From NCBI GenBank assembly GCA_934466455.1, contig CAKSLF010000026.1, positions 1-16,800 on the forward strand: a stretch of 16,800 bases of DNA. Reading direction: 5' to 3'. A program made the translations under genes and the position numbers. A model generated the notes under the pieces. That model was not told the DNA's origin. It ran no database searches and worked only from the letters and a program-made list of their open reading frames with translations. Position 1 is the first letter of the stretch, and each line of letters begins with the position of its first letter. Positions 6,509 to 14,116 of this stretch are shown one piece after another. This DNA comes from an uncultured Oscillospiraceae bacterium (lineage in GTDB: Bacteria > Bacillota > Clostridia > Oscillospirales > Ruminococcaceae).

Positions 6509-6545
6509 AAAGCCCGCCCGCTTTGGAAAAAAGCGGGCGGGCTTT
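6509..6545 (-). terminator. Terminator of lipoprotein cassette 3
   Basis: The third copy of the 15-bp stem hairpin, seven bases beyond the stop codon of the cassette 3 gene. Confidence 0.9.
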
Positions 6546-6552
6546 TGCTTGT

Positions 6553-7518
6553 TTACGGCTTACAAAGGTAATCGGAAACCTTTATTTCAACGGCGTTGCC
6601 GTCTTCGTCCGTAGCGGAGAGAATATCGGAGGGGGAGGTTATATTATAACCTCCTTCGAGCTCATCAAAGCGACCGCTTATTCTGTTTCCGTTTTTATCA
6701 ATAAACCAATAGCCGCTTTCGGAAATATTTCCTTTGGAATCAAAACATTCGGAAACAGGTTCCGGAGCAACGCTTGAAATGCCGATATAACTGCCATCGG
6801 AAAAAAGCTTGAAGGTTACGGTGGTATAAACCGCAAGGGTGTTTCCGGATGAATCGGTTATGCGGTTGCACCCTTCTCCGGAATCTGTAAGCATACCAAA
6901 TCCGCCTTCATACAAGACAATTCTGTCTGCAAACGGTATTTTTATATCCACATATATCGGTTCAAAAAGCACATTGCCTTCAGAATCATTAAGCCCGCAG
7001 CTTATGTCTGTATTATACCAACAATATCTTGTAAAGTTATAACCAAACGCCTTTTCTCCGCTTTCTCCCGCCGGAATAAAAATATCCCGCTCAAAGCCTT
7101 TATCTGTAAAAATGTATCGATAATAGTTGCCTTTCCACGAGCCGCTTATACACGGATACTTTTCATGTGCTTCCCACATTTCGGGCGTAAGGAAAAAACA
7201 ATGATAAAACGGGTGGTCGATGATGGGATTTCCGTTGCTGTCAGTGATTTCGTACTCAATATTCGGAATATTTATTAAAGCAGGAAGAGCACCGTTTAAG
7301 GAAAGCTCTATTCGCTCTCCGAAAACCGAGCTTTTTATATAGATGTCAGTATCGCCGCATGAGCCTATTTTTTCAAGAGGACTTTCCGTGTTTTGAAAAG
7401 TATCGTTTTCGAGGGCTTCGCCGTACGGTTGGCTTTCGCTTTCGGAGGGGGCGTTCTTCCGTACCTCCGAGCAAGAGCAAAGCAGCAGTAGCACAAGCAG
7501 CAGTAATATTTTCTTCAC
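6553..7518 (-). CDS. Lipoprotein with WG-repeat-like segments (cassette 3)
   Basis: A 321-residue predicted lipoprotein, paralogous to cassette 1. The signal peptide ends in lipobox L13-C14-S15-C16, followed by a linker rich in Ser, Glu and Pro. WG-like units include CGLNDSEGNVLFEPIY, YEITDSNGNPIIDHPFYH and YWFIDKNGNRISGRFDEL. The N-terminal 25 and C-terminal 30 residues nearly match cassette 1, whereas the middle is clearly diverged with small insertions and deletions. The GTG at 7516-7518 after AGGAGG is chosen over an upstream TTG (7537-7539) that precedes the ribosome binding site. Function is unknown; WG-type repeats often form beta-propeller-like or extended beta folds. It is the first array member after rsmI, separated from it by two hairpins. 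Confidence 0.85.
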   Translation of the reverse strand: MKKILLLLVLLLLCSCSEVRKNAPSESESQPYGEALENDTFQNTESPLEKIGSCGDTDIYIKSSVFGERIELSLNGALPALINIPNIEYEITDSNGNPIIDHPFYHCFFLTPEMWEAHEKYPCISGSWKGNYYRYIFTDKGFERDIFIPAGESGEKAFGYNFTRYCWYNTDISCGLNDSEGNVLFEPIYVDIKIPFADRIVLYEGGFGMLTDSGEGCNRITDSSGNTLAVYTTVTFKLFSDGSYIGISSVAPEPVSECFDSKGNISESGYWFIDKNGNRISGRFDELEGGYNITSPSDILSATDEDGNAVEIKVSDYLCKP

Positions 7519-7656
7519 GGTTCTTTCCTCCTGTTCCAAAGCATATTTTCATTTACATTATACATTTGTTTTTATACAACTTCCATTGGCAAATGTGACA
7601 AATTCTGCCTTGCGGTTTTGTGCAATGCGCCTGTTTTATTCCTGTTGGTTTTATTT
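7503..7656 (-). repeat. Direct repeat block, copy 4 (promoter part only)
   Basis: These bases match 5227-5380 (offset 2276) with only two mismatches seen, at 7531 and 7632. They cover the first codons, ribosome binding site, leader, promoter and upstream region of cassette 3. Similarity stops at 7656, which marks the right end of the tandem array. Confidence 0.9.
7557..7596 (-). promoter_or_regulatory. Promoter of lipoprotein cassette 3 with inverted repeat
   Basis: TATAAT (7557-7562) and the ACATTTG/CAAATGT inverted repeat (7562-7568 with 7590-7596), as in the other two cassettes. Confidence 0.6.
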
Positions 7657-7666
7657 TTGCAAAAAT

Positions 7667-7699
7667 GAGCACGGGCGGGTTCCGCCGTGCTCGTTTTTT
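7667..7699. terminator. Hairpin with T-runs on both sides, downstream of rsmI
   Basis: The stem GAGCACGG...CCGTGCTC extends by CGG/CCG with one bulged G (7667-7692). It is followed by GTTTTTT on the plus strand and ATTTTTG on the minus strand. It may be a second-line terminator for rsmI, shielding cassette 3. Confidence 0.7.
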
Positions 7700-7707
7700 A
7701 TACAGCA

Positions 7708-7745
7708 AAAGACCCCGTGCTCAAAGCTTTGAGCACGGGGTCTTT
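7708..7745. terminator. Terminator of the trmN6-rsmI unit
   Basis: A perfect 38-base palindrome centred between 7726 and 7727, with a GC-rich core. The outer A/T arms supply a TTTT run for minus-strand transcripts. It lies 11 bases beyond the rsmI stop codon. Confidence 0.85.
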
Positions 7746-7756
7746 CCTCGCCGTAG

Positions 7757-8587
7757 CTATTCCGTAATCATCCTGTAAATCTCGCCCTTTGGGTAGCCGG
7801 TGGCTTTTGCGGCTTCCTTTGCGGCGGCGGAGGCAGGCTTGCCCTGCTCCATAAGCCCTCTTGCAAGCTGCGCCACTTGCTCAAGGGTCGGCTTTTCCTC
7901 CGCCGTTTGGGCGGAAGGGGTTTCGCCCTCCAAAATAAGCACATATTCGCCCCTCGGCGGATTTATCGTATTATACTCAACCGCTTCGGAAAGGGTCCCT
8001 CTCCATGAACATTCGTGGATTTTTGTAAGCTCCTTTACGATGACGATGTTTCTGTTGCCGAAAACGGAATACATATCTTTTAGGGTATTGAGCAGCTTAT
8101 GCGGTGCTTCGTAAAAAACCATTGTGCGGCGTTCGTGGATAAGCTCGCCGAGGTGCTCCATTCGGGAGGTGCGCTTTACGCTTAAAAAGCCCTCGAAGGT
8201 AAAGCGGGAAACGGAAAGCCCGGAAACCGCAAGGGCGGAAACAACCGCCGAGGGACCGGGAACGACCTCCACCGGGATTTCTGCGGCAACGCACATTTTT
8301 ACAAGAGTTTCGCCGGGGTCGCTTATGCAGGGCATACCGGCGTCCGTAACTATTGCGCAGCTTTCTCCTGCGGAAAGGCGTTCTACGATGGCTTCGCCCT
8401 GCTCCCGCTCGTTAAATTTCTGATAGATCACCATTGGCTTTTTTATTTCAAAATGGTTGAGCAGCTTTGCGGTAACTCTTGTATCCTCCGCAGCAATAAA
8501 ATCAACCTTTTCCAGCGTTTCCGCCGCACGGGGAGAAAAATCCCCGAGATTGCCTATCGGCGTTCCCACAACATAAAGCTTTCCCAT
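7757..8587 (-). CDS. rsmI: 16S rRNA (cytidine(1402)-2'-O)-methyltransferase RsmI
   Basis: A SAM-dependent enzyme that 2'-O-methylates C1402 in the 16S rRNA decoding centre. The 276 residues fit the tetrapyrrole-methylase fold. Conserved motifs are GTPIGNLGD (8-16), AAEDTR (32-37), TDAGMPCISDPG (81-92) and VPGPSAV (109-115). A short C-terminal helical tail holds the usual Lys/Ala-rich end. The ATG at 8587 lies six bases after the upstream methyltransferase stop, with GGAAG as a weak ribosome binding site, so the two genes are probably co-transcribed. It corresponds to yabC of the Bacillus yaaO-yabC cluster. Confidence 0.95.
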   Translation of the reverse strand: MGKLYVVGTPIGNLGDFSPRAAETLEKVDFIAAEDTRVTAKLLNHFEIKKPMVIYQKFNEREQGEAIVERLSAGESCAIVTDAGMPCISDPGETLVKMCVAAEIPVEVVPGPSAVVSALAVSGLSVSRFTFEGFLSVKRTSRMEHLGELIHERRTMVFYEAPHKLLNTLKDMYSVFGNRNIVIVKELTKIHECSWRGTLSEAVEYNTINPPRGEYVLILEGETPSAQTAEEKPTLEQVAQLARGLMEQGKPASAAAKEAAKATGYPKGEIYRMITE

Positions 8588-8593
8588 AAAAAA

Positions 8594-9256
8594 TTATCTT
8601 CCGTTCTGAATATAGTTTATTTTTAGCCCGGCATGACCGCCTTTTCTGCCCTCTATAAGGATAAGCCAAGGCTCTTTGCTTTCCGTGGCGTTGTTTACAA
8701 ATGTAAGGCGTTTCGGCTCAAGGCGGTTTTTGCGCATTTCAAAAATAACATCCGCAAGGCGTTCCGGGCGGTGGCACATACAAAGCCGCCCGCCGTATTT
8801 AAGCAGCCTTGAGGAAACGGCTGTTACCTGCGCAAGGGTGCAGCCGCTCTCCCGCCTTGCAATGTCCCTTGCGTCCGTTCCGTTTTTCTTTCCTGCGCCG
8901 GAAACAAAATACGGCGGATTAACCGTGATAAGGCTAAAGCTTTCCGCAGGCATATCCAGCTTGTTAAGGTCGGCGCAAATCGGGAAAAACCGCTCCTCTA
9001 TGCGGTTTTTCTCCGCAGTCATTCTGCAAAGCTCCGCTGCGCCGGGCTGAATATCAACGGCGGTTATTTTTCCCGTAAAGCCCTTTGCCATCATCATAAC
9101 GGGAACAACGCCGCAGCCCGTGCAAAGGTCGAGCACATTATCCCTAAGCTTCGGAGAAGCGAACTCCGCAAGCAAAAGCGCATCGCCCCCAAAGGAATAT
9201 TCCTTTGTTACCGCCATATCAATGCCGTAAAAATCATTCCACACAACATTATCCAA
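8594..9256 (-). CDS. tRNA1(Val) (adenine(37)-N6)-methyltransferase family protein
   Basis: A class I SAM-dependent methyltransferase of the TrmN6/YfiC/YabB family, which methylates N6 of A37 in tRNA1(Val) in E. coli. Motif I is VLDLCTGCGVVPV (41-53), acidic motif II is AVDIQ (about 66-70), and the N6-adenine motif is VNPPYF (112-117). The preferred start is the TTG at 9254-9256, seven bases after GGAGG. It gives 220 residues beginning LDNVVWNDFYGIDM. An ATG at 9298 would add 14 basic residues, but it falls right after the ferredoxin terminator and lacks a ribosome binding site. The exact tRNA target in this organism is not shown by the sequence. It corresponds to yabB next to yabC in Bacillus. 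Confidence 0.9.
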   Translation of the reverse strand: MDNVVWNDFYGIDMAVTKEYSFGGDALLLAEFASPKLRDNVLDLCTGCGVVPVMMMAKGFTGKITAVDIQPGAAELCRMTAEKNRIEERFFPICADLNKLDMPAESFSLITVNPPYFVSGAGKKNGTDARDIARRESGCTLAQVTAVSSRLLKYGGRLCMCHRPERLADVIFEMRKNRLEPKRLTFVNNATESKEPWLILIEGRKGGHAGLKINYIQNGR

Positions 9257-9302
9257 GGTTCGCCCTCCTCTCCGTCTTTTTTTCGGCAAAAGCCGCATAT
9301 AT

Positions 9303-9338
9303 CAAAAAAATCGGCGGGCAGGAAAACCCTACCCGCCA
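9303..9338 (-). terminator. Terminator of the ferredoxin gene
   Basis: The stem GGCGGG/CCCGCC plus AGG/CCT with one mismatch (9313-9337) is followed on the minus strand by a run of seven T (complement of 9304-9310). It lies 17 bases after the ferredoxin stop codon. Confidence 0.85.
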
Positions 9339-9354
9339 AAATTTTCATTACCGA

Positions 9355-9525
9355 TTATTCAAGATCGGGTGCGCCGACAGGGCACTCGCTTGCGCAAGCA
9401 CCGCACTCGATGCATTTATTGGGGTCGATAACATATTTGGTTTCGCCCTCTTTGATAGCACCGACGGGGCAAACCTCTGCGCAGGCTCCGCATTTGATGC
9501 AATCATCGCTGATTTTGTATGCCAT
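9355..9525 (-). CDS. 2[4Fe-4S] ferredoxin
   Basis: A 56-residue clostridial-type ferredoxin, a small soluble electron carrier. Two CxxCxxCxxxCP motifs are intact: C9, C12, C15, C19-P20 and C38, C41, C44, C48-P49. The N-terminus is MAYKISDDCIKCGACAEVCP, typical for the family. The ATG lies ten bases after AAGGAGG. It has its own promoter and terminator, so it is monocistronic. It sits between ricT and the trmN6-like gene, where Bacillus has yabA, and looks like an insertion into that cluster. Its redox partners cannot be read from the context. Confidence 0.96.
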   Translation of the reverse strand: MAYKISDDCIKCGACAEVCPVGAIKEGETKYVIDPNKCIECGACASECPVGAPDLE

Positions 9526-9557
9526 AGTAAGAAAACCTCCTTTTCAGACTTGATTTA

Positions 9558-9585
9558 ATTTTATCATATATTTCAAAAAAATCAA
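9558..9585 (-). promoter_or_regulatory. Ferredoxin promoter
   Basis: On the minus strand, -35 TTGATT (9580-9585) and -10 TAAAAT (9558-9563) are 16 bases apart. The -10 is preceded by TGA, an extended -10 (TGN) element. The leader is about 25-30 bases. Confidence 0.75.
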
Positions 9586-9630
9586 TACTGAATAGGCTTT
9601 TTGCAAAAATATTGGGCAAAAGCAAAGGGA

Positions 9631-10473
9631 TTATTCCTCTTCATCCTCTTTTTCCCTGCGCAGAACACGAACCTTTGTCTTATGGAAGGTTTTCGGTGCG
9701 CCGTCCGGGGAATCGTCCATTTTTACGGTAAGCATACCGGTCATAAGGCTTATACCGGTAACATAGCCGCAGCCCTCCGGAGTTTTTACATATGCGCCCT
9801 CCTTCGGGGTAGTGCGGATAAGCTCCTCATAGCCGTCCTGCTCATATTTAAGGCAGCACATAAGCCTTCCGCAGGTTCCGGAGATTTTTGTCGGGTTAAG
9901 GGAAAGACCCTGCTCCTTTGCCATTTTTACGGAAACGGGGATAAACTCTCCGAGGAAGGTCGAGCAGCAGAACGGACGCCCGCAGGGACCCAATCCGCCA
10001 AGCATTTTTGCCTCGTCCCTAACGCCTATCTGGCGCAGCTCTATTCTTGTGCGGAAGGCGGCTGCAAGGTCCTTTACAAGCTCACGGAAATCAACTCTTC
10101 CGTCGGCGGTAAAGTAAAATATTATCTTGCTTCCGTCAAAGGCATATTCCGCACCGACAAGCTTCATATCAAGCCCACGGGCGGCAACCTTTTCCTCGCA
10201 TTTTTTTATTGCCTGCTCCTCATAAGCACGGTTTGCTTTAAGGCGTTCAAGGTCCTCCTCGTTTGCCATACGGATGACCTTTTTAAGCGGAGGAACCACC
10301 CTTTCCTCATCGACAAAGCGGTTGTCTGCGGCAACCTCGCCGCATTCCATACCCCGGCTTGTTTCCACGATCACTCTGTCGCCGATGTCATATTTTACGC
10401 CGTCCGGGTCAAAATAGTAGACCTTGCCTACCTCCTTAAAGCGGACGCCGATAACTTCGATTTTTTCGCTCAT
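9631..10473 (-). CDS. ricT: PSP1-domain protein RicT (YaaT)
   Basis: A member of the YaaT/RicT family. In Bacillus it forms a complex with RicA and RicF that carries iron-sulfur clusters and directs RNase Y to polycistronic mRNAs; it also affects sporulation. The protein has 280 residues. The PSP1 core is in the first two thirds. The two conserved cysteine clusters are GPCGRPFCC (C164, C169, C170) and GTCGRLMCC (C201, C206, C207). The ATG at 10473 overlaps the holB stop in an ATGA arrangement, after GGAGGAAG. A long in-frame extension upstream is only holB sequence in another frame. The C-terminus is acidic. The holB-yaaT pairing is conserved in Firmicutes. Confidence 0.93.
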   Translation of the reverse strand: MSEKIEVIGVRFKEVGKVYYFDPDGVKYDIGDRVIVETSRGMECGEVAADNRFVDEERVVPPLKKVIRMANEEDLERLKANRAYEEQAIKKCEEKVAARGLDMKLVGAEYAFDGSKIIFYFTADGRVDFRELVKDLAAAFRTRIELRQIGVRDEAKMLGGLGPCGRPFCCSTFLGEFIPVSVKMAKEQGLSLNPTKISGTCGRLMCCLKYEQDGYEELIRTTPKEGAYVKTPEGCGYVTGISLMTGMLTVKMDDSPDGAPKTFHKTKVRVLRREKEDEEE

Positions 10474-11411
10474 AAACTTCCTCCGAGCAGGGCGGAAAGC
10501 TTTGCGCAAAGCCAGCTTTGAACAAGCTCCGGCATACAGTTCTGCAAAAGTGCTTCCCTTCCCCGTGATAGTATTTCCATAGTCTTTATCGCCTGCGCCG
10601 GGCGAATGCGTATCGGTGCGGGCTTTCCTGCGGCAAAATCCGTCCCGCACCTGCCCACTATATTTCCGAGCACCTCTATATATTCGCCGAGGGCGGCTTT
10701 GTCCTGTGCCTCCCGCTCAAGGCTTGACAAAAGGTCATAGTCCTTTGCGGTACGGATAAGCTCCGGCGTTTTTGCCGCAAGAAGGACAAGGGGCAGCCCG
10801 CCCGCCTCTGCGGCGGCTTTTGCCCGCCCGAGGTTTCCGGCATACGCCATCGCAAGAAGCTTTGTTTCCTCCGCCGAAAGCTGCGGAAGCTCCGCCAAAA
10901 GGCGGGCGGCGCATTCTCCGTCGGAAAAAGGCTCCAGCTTATAAACCGTGCTGCGGCTTATGACCGTATCGAGCAGCATTCCGGTATTTTGGCAGGTCAT
11001 AATAAACCTTGCGTGCTCCGGCGGCTCCTCAAGGGATTTAAGCAGGGCGTTTTGCGCCTCCGCCGTCATATTCTGTATCTCAAGAAGCACATATATTTTT
11101 ACATCGGATTCGTTTGGCGCAAGCCAAAGGCTCTCCTTAATATCCCTTATGCTCTCGATATGAAAGCTGCGGGCTGCGCCGCTTCCGTCAAAAAGCTCCA
11201 CATCCGGGTGGTTTCCGGCGGAGATTTTTTTGCAGACGGAGCACACTCCGCAAGGGGGATTTTTTGCCTTACAAAGCAACGCCTTTGCAAGCCAGAGGGC
11301 AAGCTCCCGCTTTCCCACGCCTTTTTCGCCCTCTATAATGACCGCATGGGAGAGCAAGCCCTCCGCCGCTGCGGCGGAAAACCGCTTTTTAAGCTCTGTT
11401 TCCGTTGGCAT
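10470..11411 (-). CDS. holB: DNA polymerase III subunit delta'
   Basis: A clamp-loader subunit that helps load the beta sliding clamp at the replication fork. The protein has 313 residues. The P-loop-like GEKGVGKRE (28-36) has R in place of the usual S/T after the Lys, so ATP hydrolysis is doubtful, as in many delta' proteins. The zinc-binding cysteines are C47, C54, C57 and C60. The arginine-finger region ISRS (R153) is kept. The start ATG is three bases after the darA stop, with only a weak GAGAAAG, so translation is likely coupled. The ATGA overlap with ricT matches the usual operon. Confidence 0.93.
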   Translation of the reverse strand: MPTETELKKRFSAAAAEGLLSHAVIIEGEKGVGKRELALWLAKALLCKAKNPPCGVCSVCKKISAGNHPDVELFDGSGAARSFHIESIRDIKESLWLAPNESDVKIYVLLEIQNMTAEAQNALLKSLEEPPEHARFIMTCQNTGMLLDTVISRSTVYKLEPFSDGECAARLLAELPQLSAEETKLLAMAYAGNLGRAKAAAEAGGLPLVLLAAKTPELIRTAKDYDLLSSLEREAQDKAALGEYIEVLGNIVGRCGTDFAAGKPAPIRIRPAQAIKTMEILSRGREALLQNCMPELVQSWLCAKLSALLGGSL

Positions 11412-11414
11412 AAA

Positions 11415-11738
11415 TCAAACTTTCTCAAAGCGTTCAACATTCATCACAAAGACGATTGCGCCGCCGACGGTTACCTCCACCGGGAATGCGGAATACATAC
11501 CCACATCCATCATACCTGCGCTGGGAACCATCTGTTTGCGCTTTTTGCTGTGCTTTGCGATAATGTCGATTACCTCGCTTACCTTATCGTCGTCAACGCC
11601 GATGAGGAAGGTTGTGTTTCCGCTCATAAGAAAGCCGCCGGTTGTTGCAAGCTTTGTTACGGAAAATCTTGCTTTTGTAAGTGCGGCGGAAACGGCGTTG
11701 CTGTCATCGCCGGACACTACTGCCATAATCATTTTCAT
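11415..11738 (-). CDS. darA: Cyclic-di-AMP receptor, PII-like (DarA/PstA/YaaQ)
   Basis: A small PII-like trimeric protein that binds the second messenger cyclic di-AMP. Its downstream target is not settled. The protein has 107 residues and aligns over the full family length. The conserved T-loop/ligand region is ATTGGFLMSGNTTFLIG (31-47). The later GMYSAFPVEVTVGGAIVF segment is also typical. The ATG at 11738 follows GGAGG by ten bases. Thirteen extra upstream residues in frame belong to the spacer. It lies directly before holB, as yaaQ lies near holB in Bacillus, though yaaR is missing between them. Confidence 0.93.
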   Translation of the reverse strand: MKMIMAVVSGDDSNAVSAALTKARFSVTKLATTGGFLMSGNTTFLIGVDDDKVSEVIDIIAKHSKKRKQMVPSAGMMDVGMYSAFPVEVTVGGAIVFVMNVERFEKV

Positions 11739-11779
11739 AATATAGGGTCCTCCTTTTTCAAAAAAAGAATAAAACAAAT

Positions 11780-13066
11780 TTATTTAACCACGGCGATTTT
11801 ATTTATGCCGTAGGCTTTTAACAAATTTATAAGCTCGCCGTTTATAACCTCGCCCGGTGCGGCAAGGGCAATACAGGGCGGGCAGGGCAAAACAAGGCTT
11901 GCCGCCGTTTTTCCGAGGGAACTTTCCGTATCCGTGAGCACGCTTTCCGCAAAAACGGCTTCCCTCGTGCTCAAAGCCCTCTTCGGCATTGCGGAAAGGC
12001 GTGCCTCCGGTGCGGAGCAACCGTTTCCGGCGGTATCGGCAATAAATTTTGCCGCTTTTTCAAAGTCCTCCTCCGTATTAAACGGCGAAGCCATAAGAAC
12101 CGCCCATTCGGAATTTACATATTCCGGTTCTATTCCGTGCTCACGCAGGGAATTTGCAAATTCCTCGGTGCTCAAGCCGGTTGCCGTAACGGAAAGAGTA
12201 AGCCTTGCAGGCTCGATATTTCTTGTTTTCGGCGCAAGACCGTGCTCAAAAGCTTTATACCGCAGATTTGCCACTCTTCCGTTGAGCATGGCAAAATCCC
12301 GCCTTGCCCCTGTTTCAAGATATTCCAGACATTCGTCTATGGAAAGCATGATAAGGTAGCTTGGGCTTGTTGAGCCGAAAAGCCGCATTTTTTCCTTTGC
12401 CCTTTTATAAAGGCTTTTATCCGCAAGATGGAGCAAGGCTCCGCCGGTAAGCACCGGCAGGGATTTATGCAGCGAATCGGCGCAGGAATCCGCTCCAAGG
12501 GAAATGGGGTGCATTTCCGTCGGAAAAAAATGCAGGTGCGCGCCGTGGGCATTATCCACAAGAAGAGCTGCGCCGTGCTCATGGGCGATTTTTGCAAAAG
12601 CCGCAATATCCGTCATAACGCCGAAATAATCCGGCGAGGTCAGATAAACCGCCTTTGCGCCGCCGTTTTGCTCAAGAGCGGCGGAAAGCTCCGCCGTGCT
12701 CCGTGGGTTTATCCAAACGATATTGAGGTCAAGCAGAGCTGCGGTATTTATTGCGGAGGCGTGGCAGTTGCGGCACATAATCACGGTATCTCCGGGGCTT
12801 AAAAAAGTTGCCAGCATTGCCTGTATACAGAGGGTGGAGCCTCCTGCGGAGATAAGGGAAGCACCCACTCCGTAAAGAGCGGCAAAGCGTTTTTCCGCCG
12901 CAAGGATTGCGCCGGAAGCCTCGAAGAGGCTGTCTGCGCCCTCTACCTCCGTTATATCATATTTATAATAACCGGGAAAACATTCCCCGCCCTTATGCCC
13001 CGGCATATGAAAGCGGGAAAGCCCCTTGTTTACATATTCGTCAACGGCTTCTTTTATCGGGGTCAT
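11780..13066 (-). CDS. Orn/Lys/Arg decarboxylase family PLP enzyme (YaaO type)
   Basis: A fold-type I PLP enzyme of the major amino-acid decarboxylase group, probably acting on lysine, arginine or ornithine. The protein has 428 residues, shorter than the inducible enterobacterial enzymes and the usual size for YaaO/SpeA-like Firmicute proteins. The N-terminal HMPGHKGG (20-27), the aspartate that contacts the PLP ring (LLVDNAHG, D171) and the Schiff-base lysine SLHKSLP (K201) are all present. The start ATGA overlaps the stop of the FemAB-type gene (13063-13066). It is 41 bases before darA, in the place of yaaO in Bacillus, but tmk, usually next, is absent. Substrate cannot be read from the sequence; agmatine or cadaverine synthesis is a guess. 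Confidence 0.9.
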   Translation of the reverse strand: MTPIKEAVDEYVNKGLSRFHMPGHKGGECFPGYYKYDITEVEGADSLFEASGAILAAEKRFAALYGVGASLISAGGSTLCIQAMLATFLSPGDTVIMCRNCHASAINTAALLDLNIVWINPRSTAELSAALEQNGGAKAVYLTSPDYFGVMTDIAAFAKIAHEHGAALLVDNAHGAHLHFFPTEMHPISLGADSCADSLHKSLPVLTGGALLHLADKSLYKRAKEKMRLFGSTSPSYLIMLSIDECLEYLETGARRDFAMLNGRVANLRYKAFEHGLAPKTRNIEPARLTLSVTATGLSTEEFANSLREHGIEPEYVNSEWAVLMASPFNTEEDFEKAAKFIADTAGNGCSAPEARLSAMPKRALSTREAVFAESVLTDTESSLGKTAASLVLPCPPCIALAAPGEVINGELINLLKAYGINKIAVVK

Positions 13067-14115
13067 TTTTTCAGCTTCTTTTTTATGCTGTTGAGCTTTG
13101 AATTAAGCTTTGTTGCGTGCTTTACCATTTTCATTGCAAAGGGGCGGTAAATTATATCAAATTCGCCTGGAAGCTCGTCCACCCGACCGTTAAAGCCCCG
13201 CTTAAAGCGGTAGAGCCCGTAGAGGTGGTCGTTTTCGTTTTCCGTATCGCCGGAAATCCCCATAAAGTCATAGACGGAGCAGCCGGTTTCTATCGCCCAT
13301 TTTATCATTTCCCACTGTATAAGGTAATTCGGCATTACATTGCGGAAGGCGTTATCCGAAGCACCGTAAACATAGTCGCATTTTCCGGCATAGTTTGTCG
13401 CAACGGTTCCGCAAACCGCCTTTCCCTGATAAAAGCCCATATAAAGGCGGCAATGCTCGCCGAGGCAATCCATCATGCGCTCGAAATATTCCTTTGGGCG
13501 GATATTAAACCCGTCCCGTTCGCCGGTTGTTTTCATAATGCGCATAAATTCATCAAGATATTCCTTGCCGACAACCTTTATCTCAACCCCGTGCTTTATT
13601 GCAACACGGATATTGTAGCGGCATTTTTGGGTAAGAGCCATAAATACCTCGTCCTCGGTTCTTCCGTCGAGGTAAAGGCGGTAATTAAAGCGGCACTGTA
13701 TTGTTTCAAAGCCGGTTGGACCAAACTTGCGCTTAAAGCCCATTTCCTCCATAATTTTGAGAAACTCCTCATCGGAGGCGGCAATATCCGGGTCGATTTT
13801 GAAATCGTGCGCCTTATATTTTTTTGCAAGGGCGTTTGCCCCCTCCATAAGGTCCGCAAGCACGGCTTTGTCGTGAAGGTCGCATACGGGTCCCCTCGGC
13901 GCATAGAGAAAGCTTGTTCCTATAAGGGGTATTTTCTGAATGAGCACGGACATTCCGCCGGCAATCTCGCCGAGGGAGTTGCGGGAAACAACGACCTCGT
14001 GCCGCCAGTTGTTCTTTACTCCGTACCAAAGGGTGGACTGGGTAAAGCTTCCCTGCGGGTGGCTTTGGCAAAAGCGTTCGTATTCGGGATAAAGAGAAAC
14101 ATCGAGTATCTCCAT
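13063..14115 (-). CDS. FemAB/FemX-type peptidoglycan bridge aminoacyltransferase
   Basis: The FemAB family uses aminoacyl-tRNA to add amino acids to the stem peptide of lipid II, building interpeptide bridges. The protein has 350 residues and the twin GNAT-like fold pattern. Family-like segments are SFTQSTLWYGVK (about 23-34), the lysine/arginine-rich CRYNIRVAIKHGVEI around residue 165-180, and the C-terminal VYDFMGISGDTENENDHLYG, which closely matches the 'yDf.Gi.g' motif. The coiled-coil arms of larger Staphylococcus FemA proteins are not evident. The ATG follows GGAGGATTAAA and is one base after the upstream stop. A basic tail with several Lys ends the protein. Which amino acid is added cannot be told from the sequence. 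Confidence 0.9.
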   Translation of the reverse strand: MEILDVSLYPEYERFCQSHPQGSFTQSTLWYGVKNNWRHEVVVSRNSLGEIAGGMSVLIQKIPLIGTSFLYAPRGPVCDLHDKAVLADLMEGANALAKKYKAHDFKIDPDIAASDEEFLKIMEEMGFKRKFGPTGFETIQCRFNYRLYLDGRTEDEVFMALTQKCRYNIRVAIKHGVEIKVVGKEYLDEFMRIMKTTGERDGFNIRPKEYFERMMDCLGEHCRLYMGFYQGKAVCGTVATNYAGKCDYVYGASDNAFRNVMPNYLIQWEMIKWAIETGCSVYDFMGISGDTENENDHLYGLYRFKRGFNGRVDELPGEFDIIYRPFAMKMVKHATKLNSKLNSIKKKLKK

Positions 14116-14116
14116 T

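Larger units (their letters stand above)
6402..6603 (-). repeat. Direct repeat block, copy 3
   Basis: Bases 6402-6564 are identical to 5281-5443. The rest to 6603 differs only in a few bases within the last codons of the cassette 3 gene. The block contains the cassette 2 promoter, the cassette 3 terminator and the live 3' end of the cassette 3 gene. Confidence 0.95.

Noticed and set aside
7667..7745. Riboswitch or antiterminator made of the two hairpins sharing GAGCACGG arms
   Set aside because: The arms could cross-pair, but both lie after the rsmI stop and well before the cassette 3 promoter, with no ligand-binding core. Tandem terminators explain them better.
9256..9298. ATG start of the trmN6-like gene at 9298
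   Set aside because: It falls immediately after the T-run of the ferredoxin terminator and has no ribosome binding site. The TTG at 9254-9256 has GGAGG seven bases upstream.
9586..9630. Terminator after ricT
   Set aside because: Only an AT-rich palindrome (TTTTTGCAAAAA) is present, with no GC stem, so no terminator is called; the operon may read into the ferredoxin gene.
10474..10650. 59-residue N-terminal extension of RicT
   Set aside because: It is holB coding sequence read in another frame. The ATG at 10473 has GGAGGAAG before it and matches the family start.
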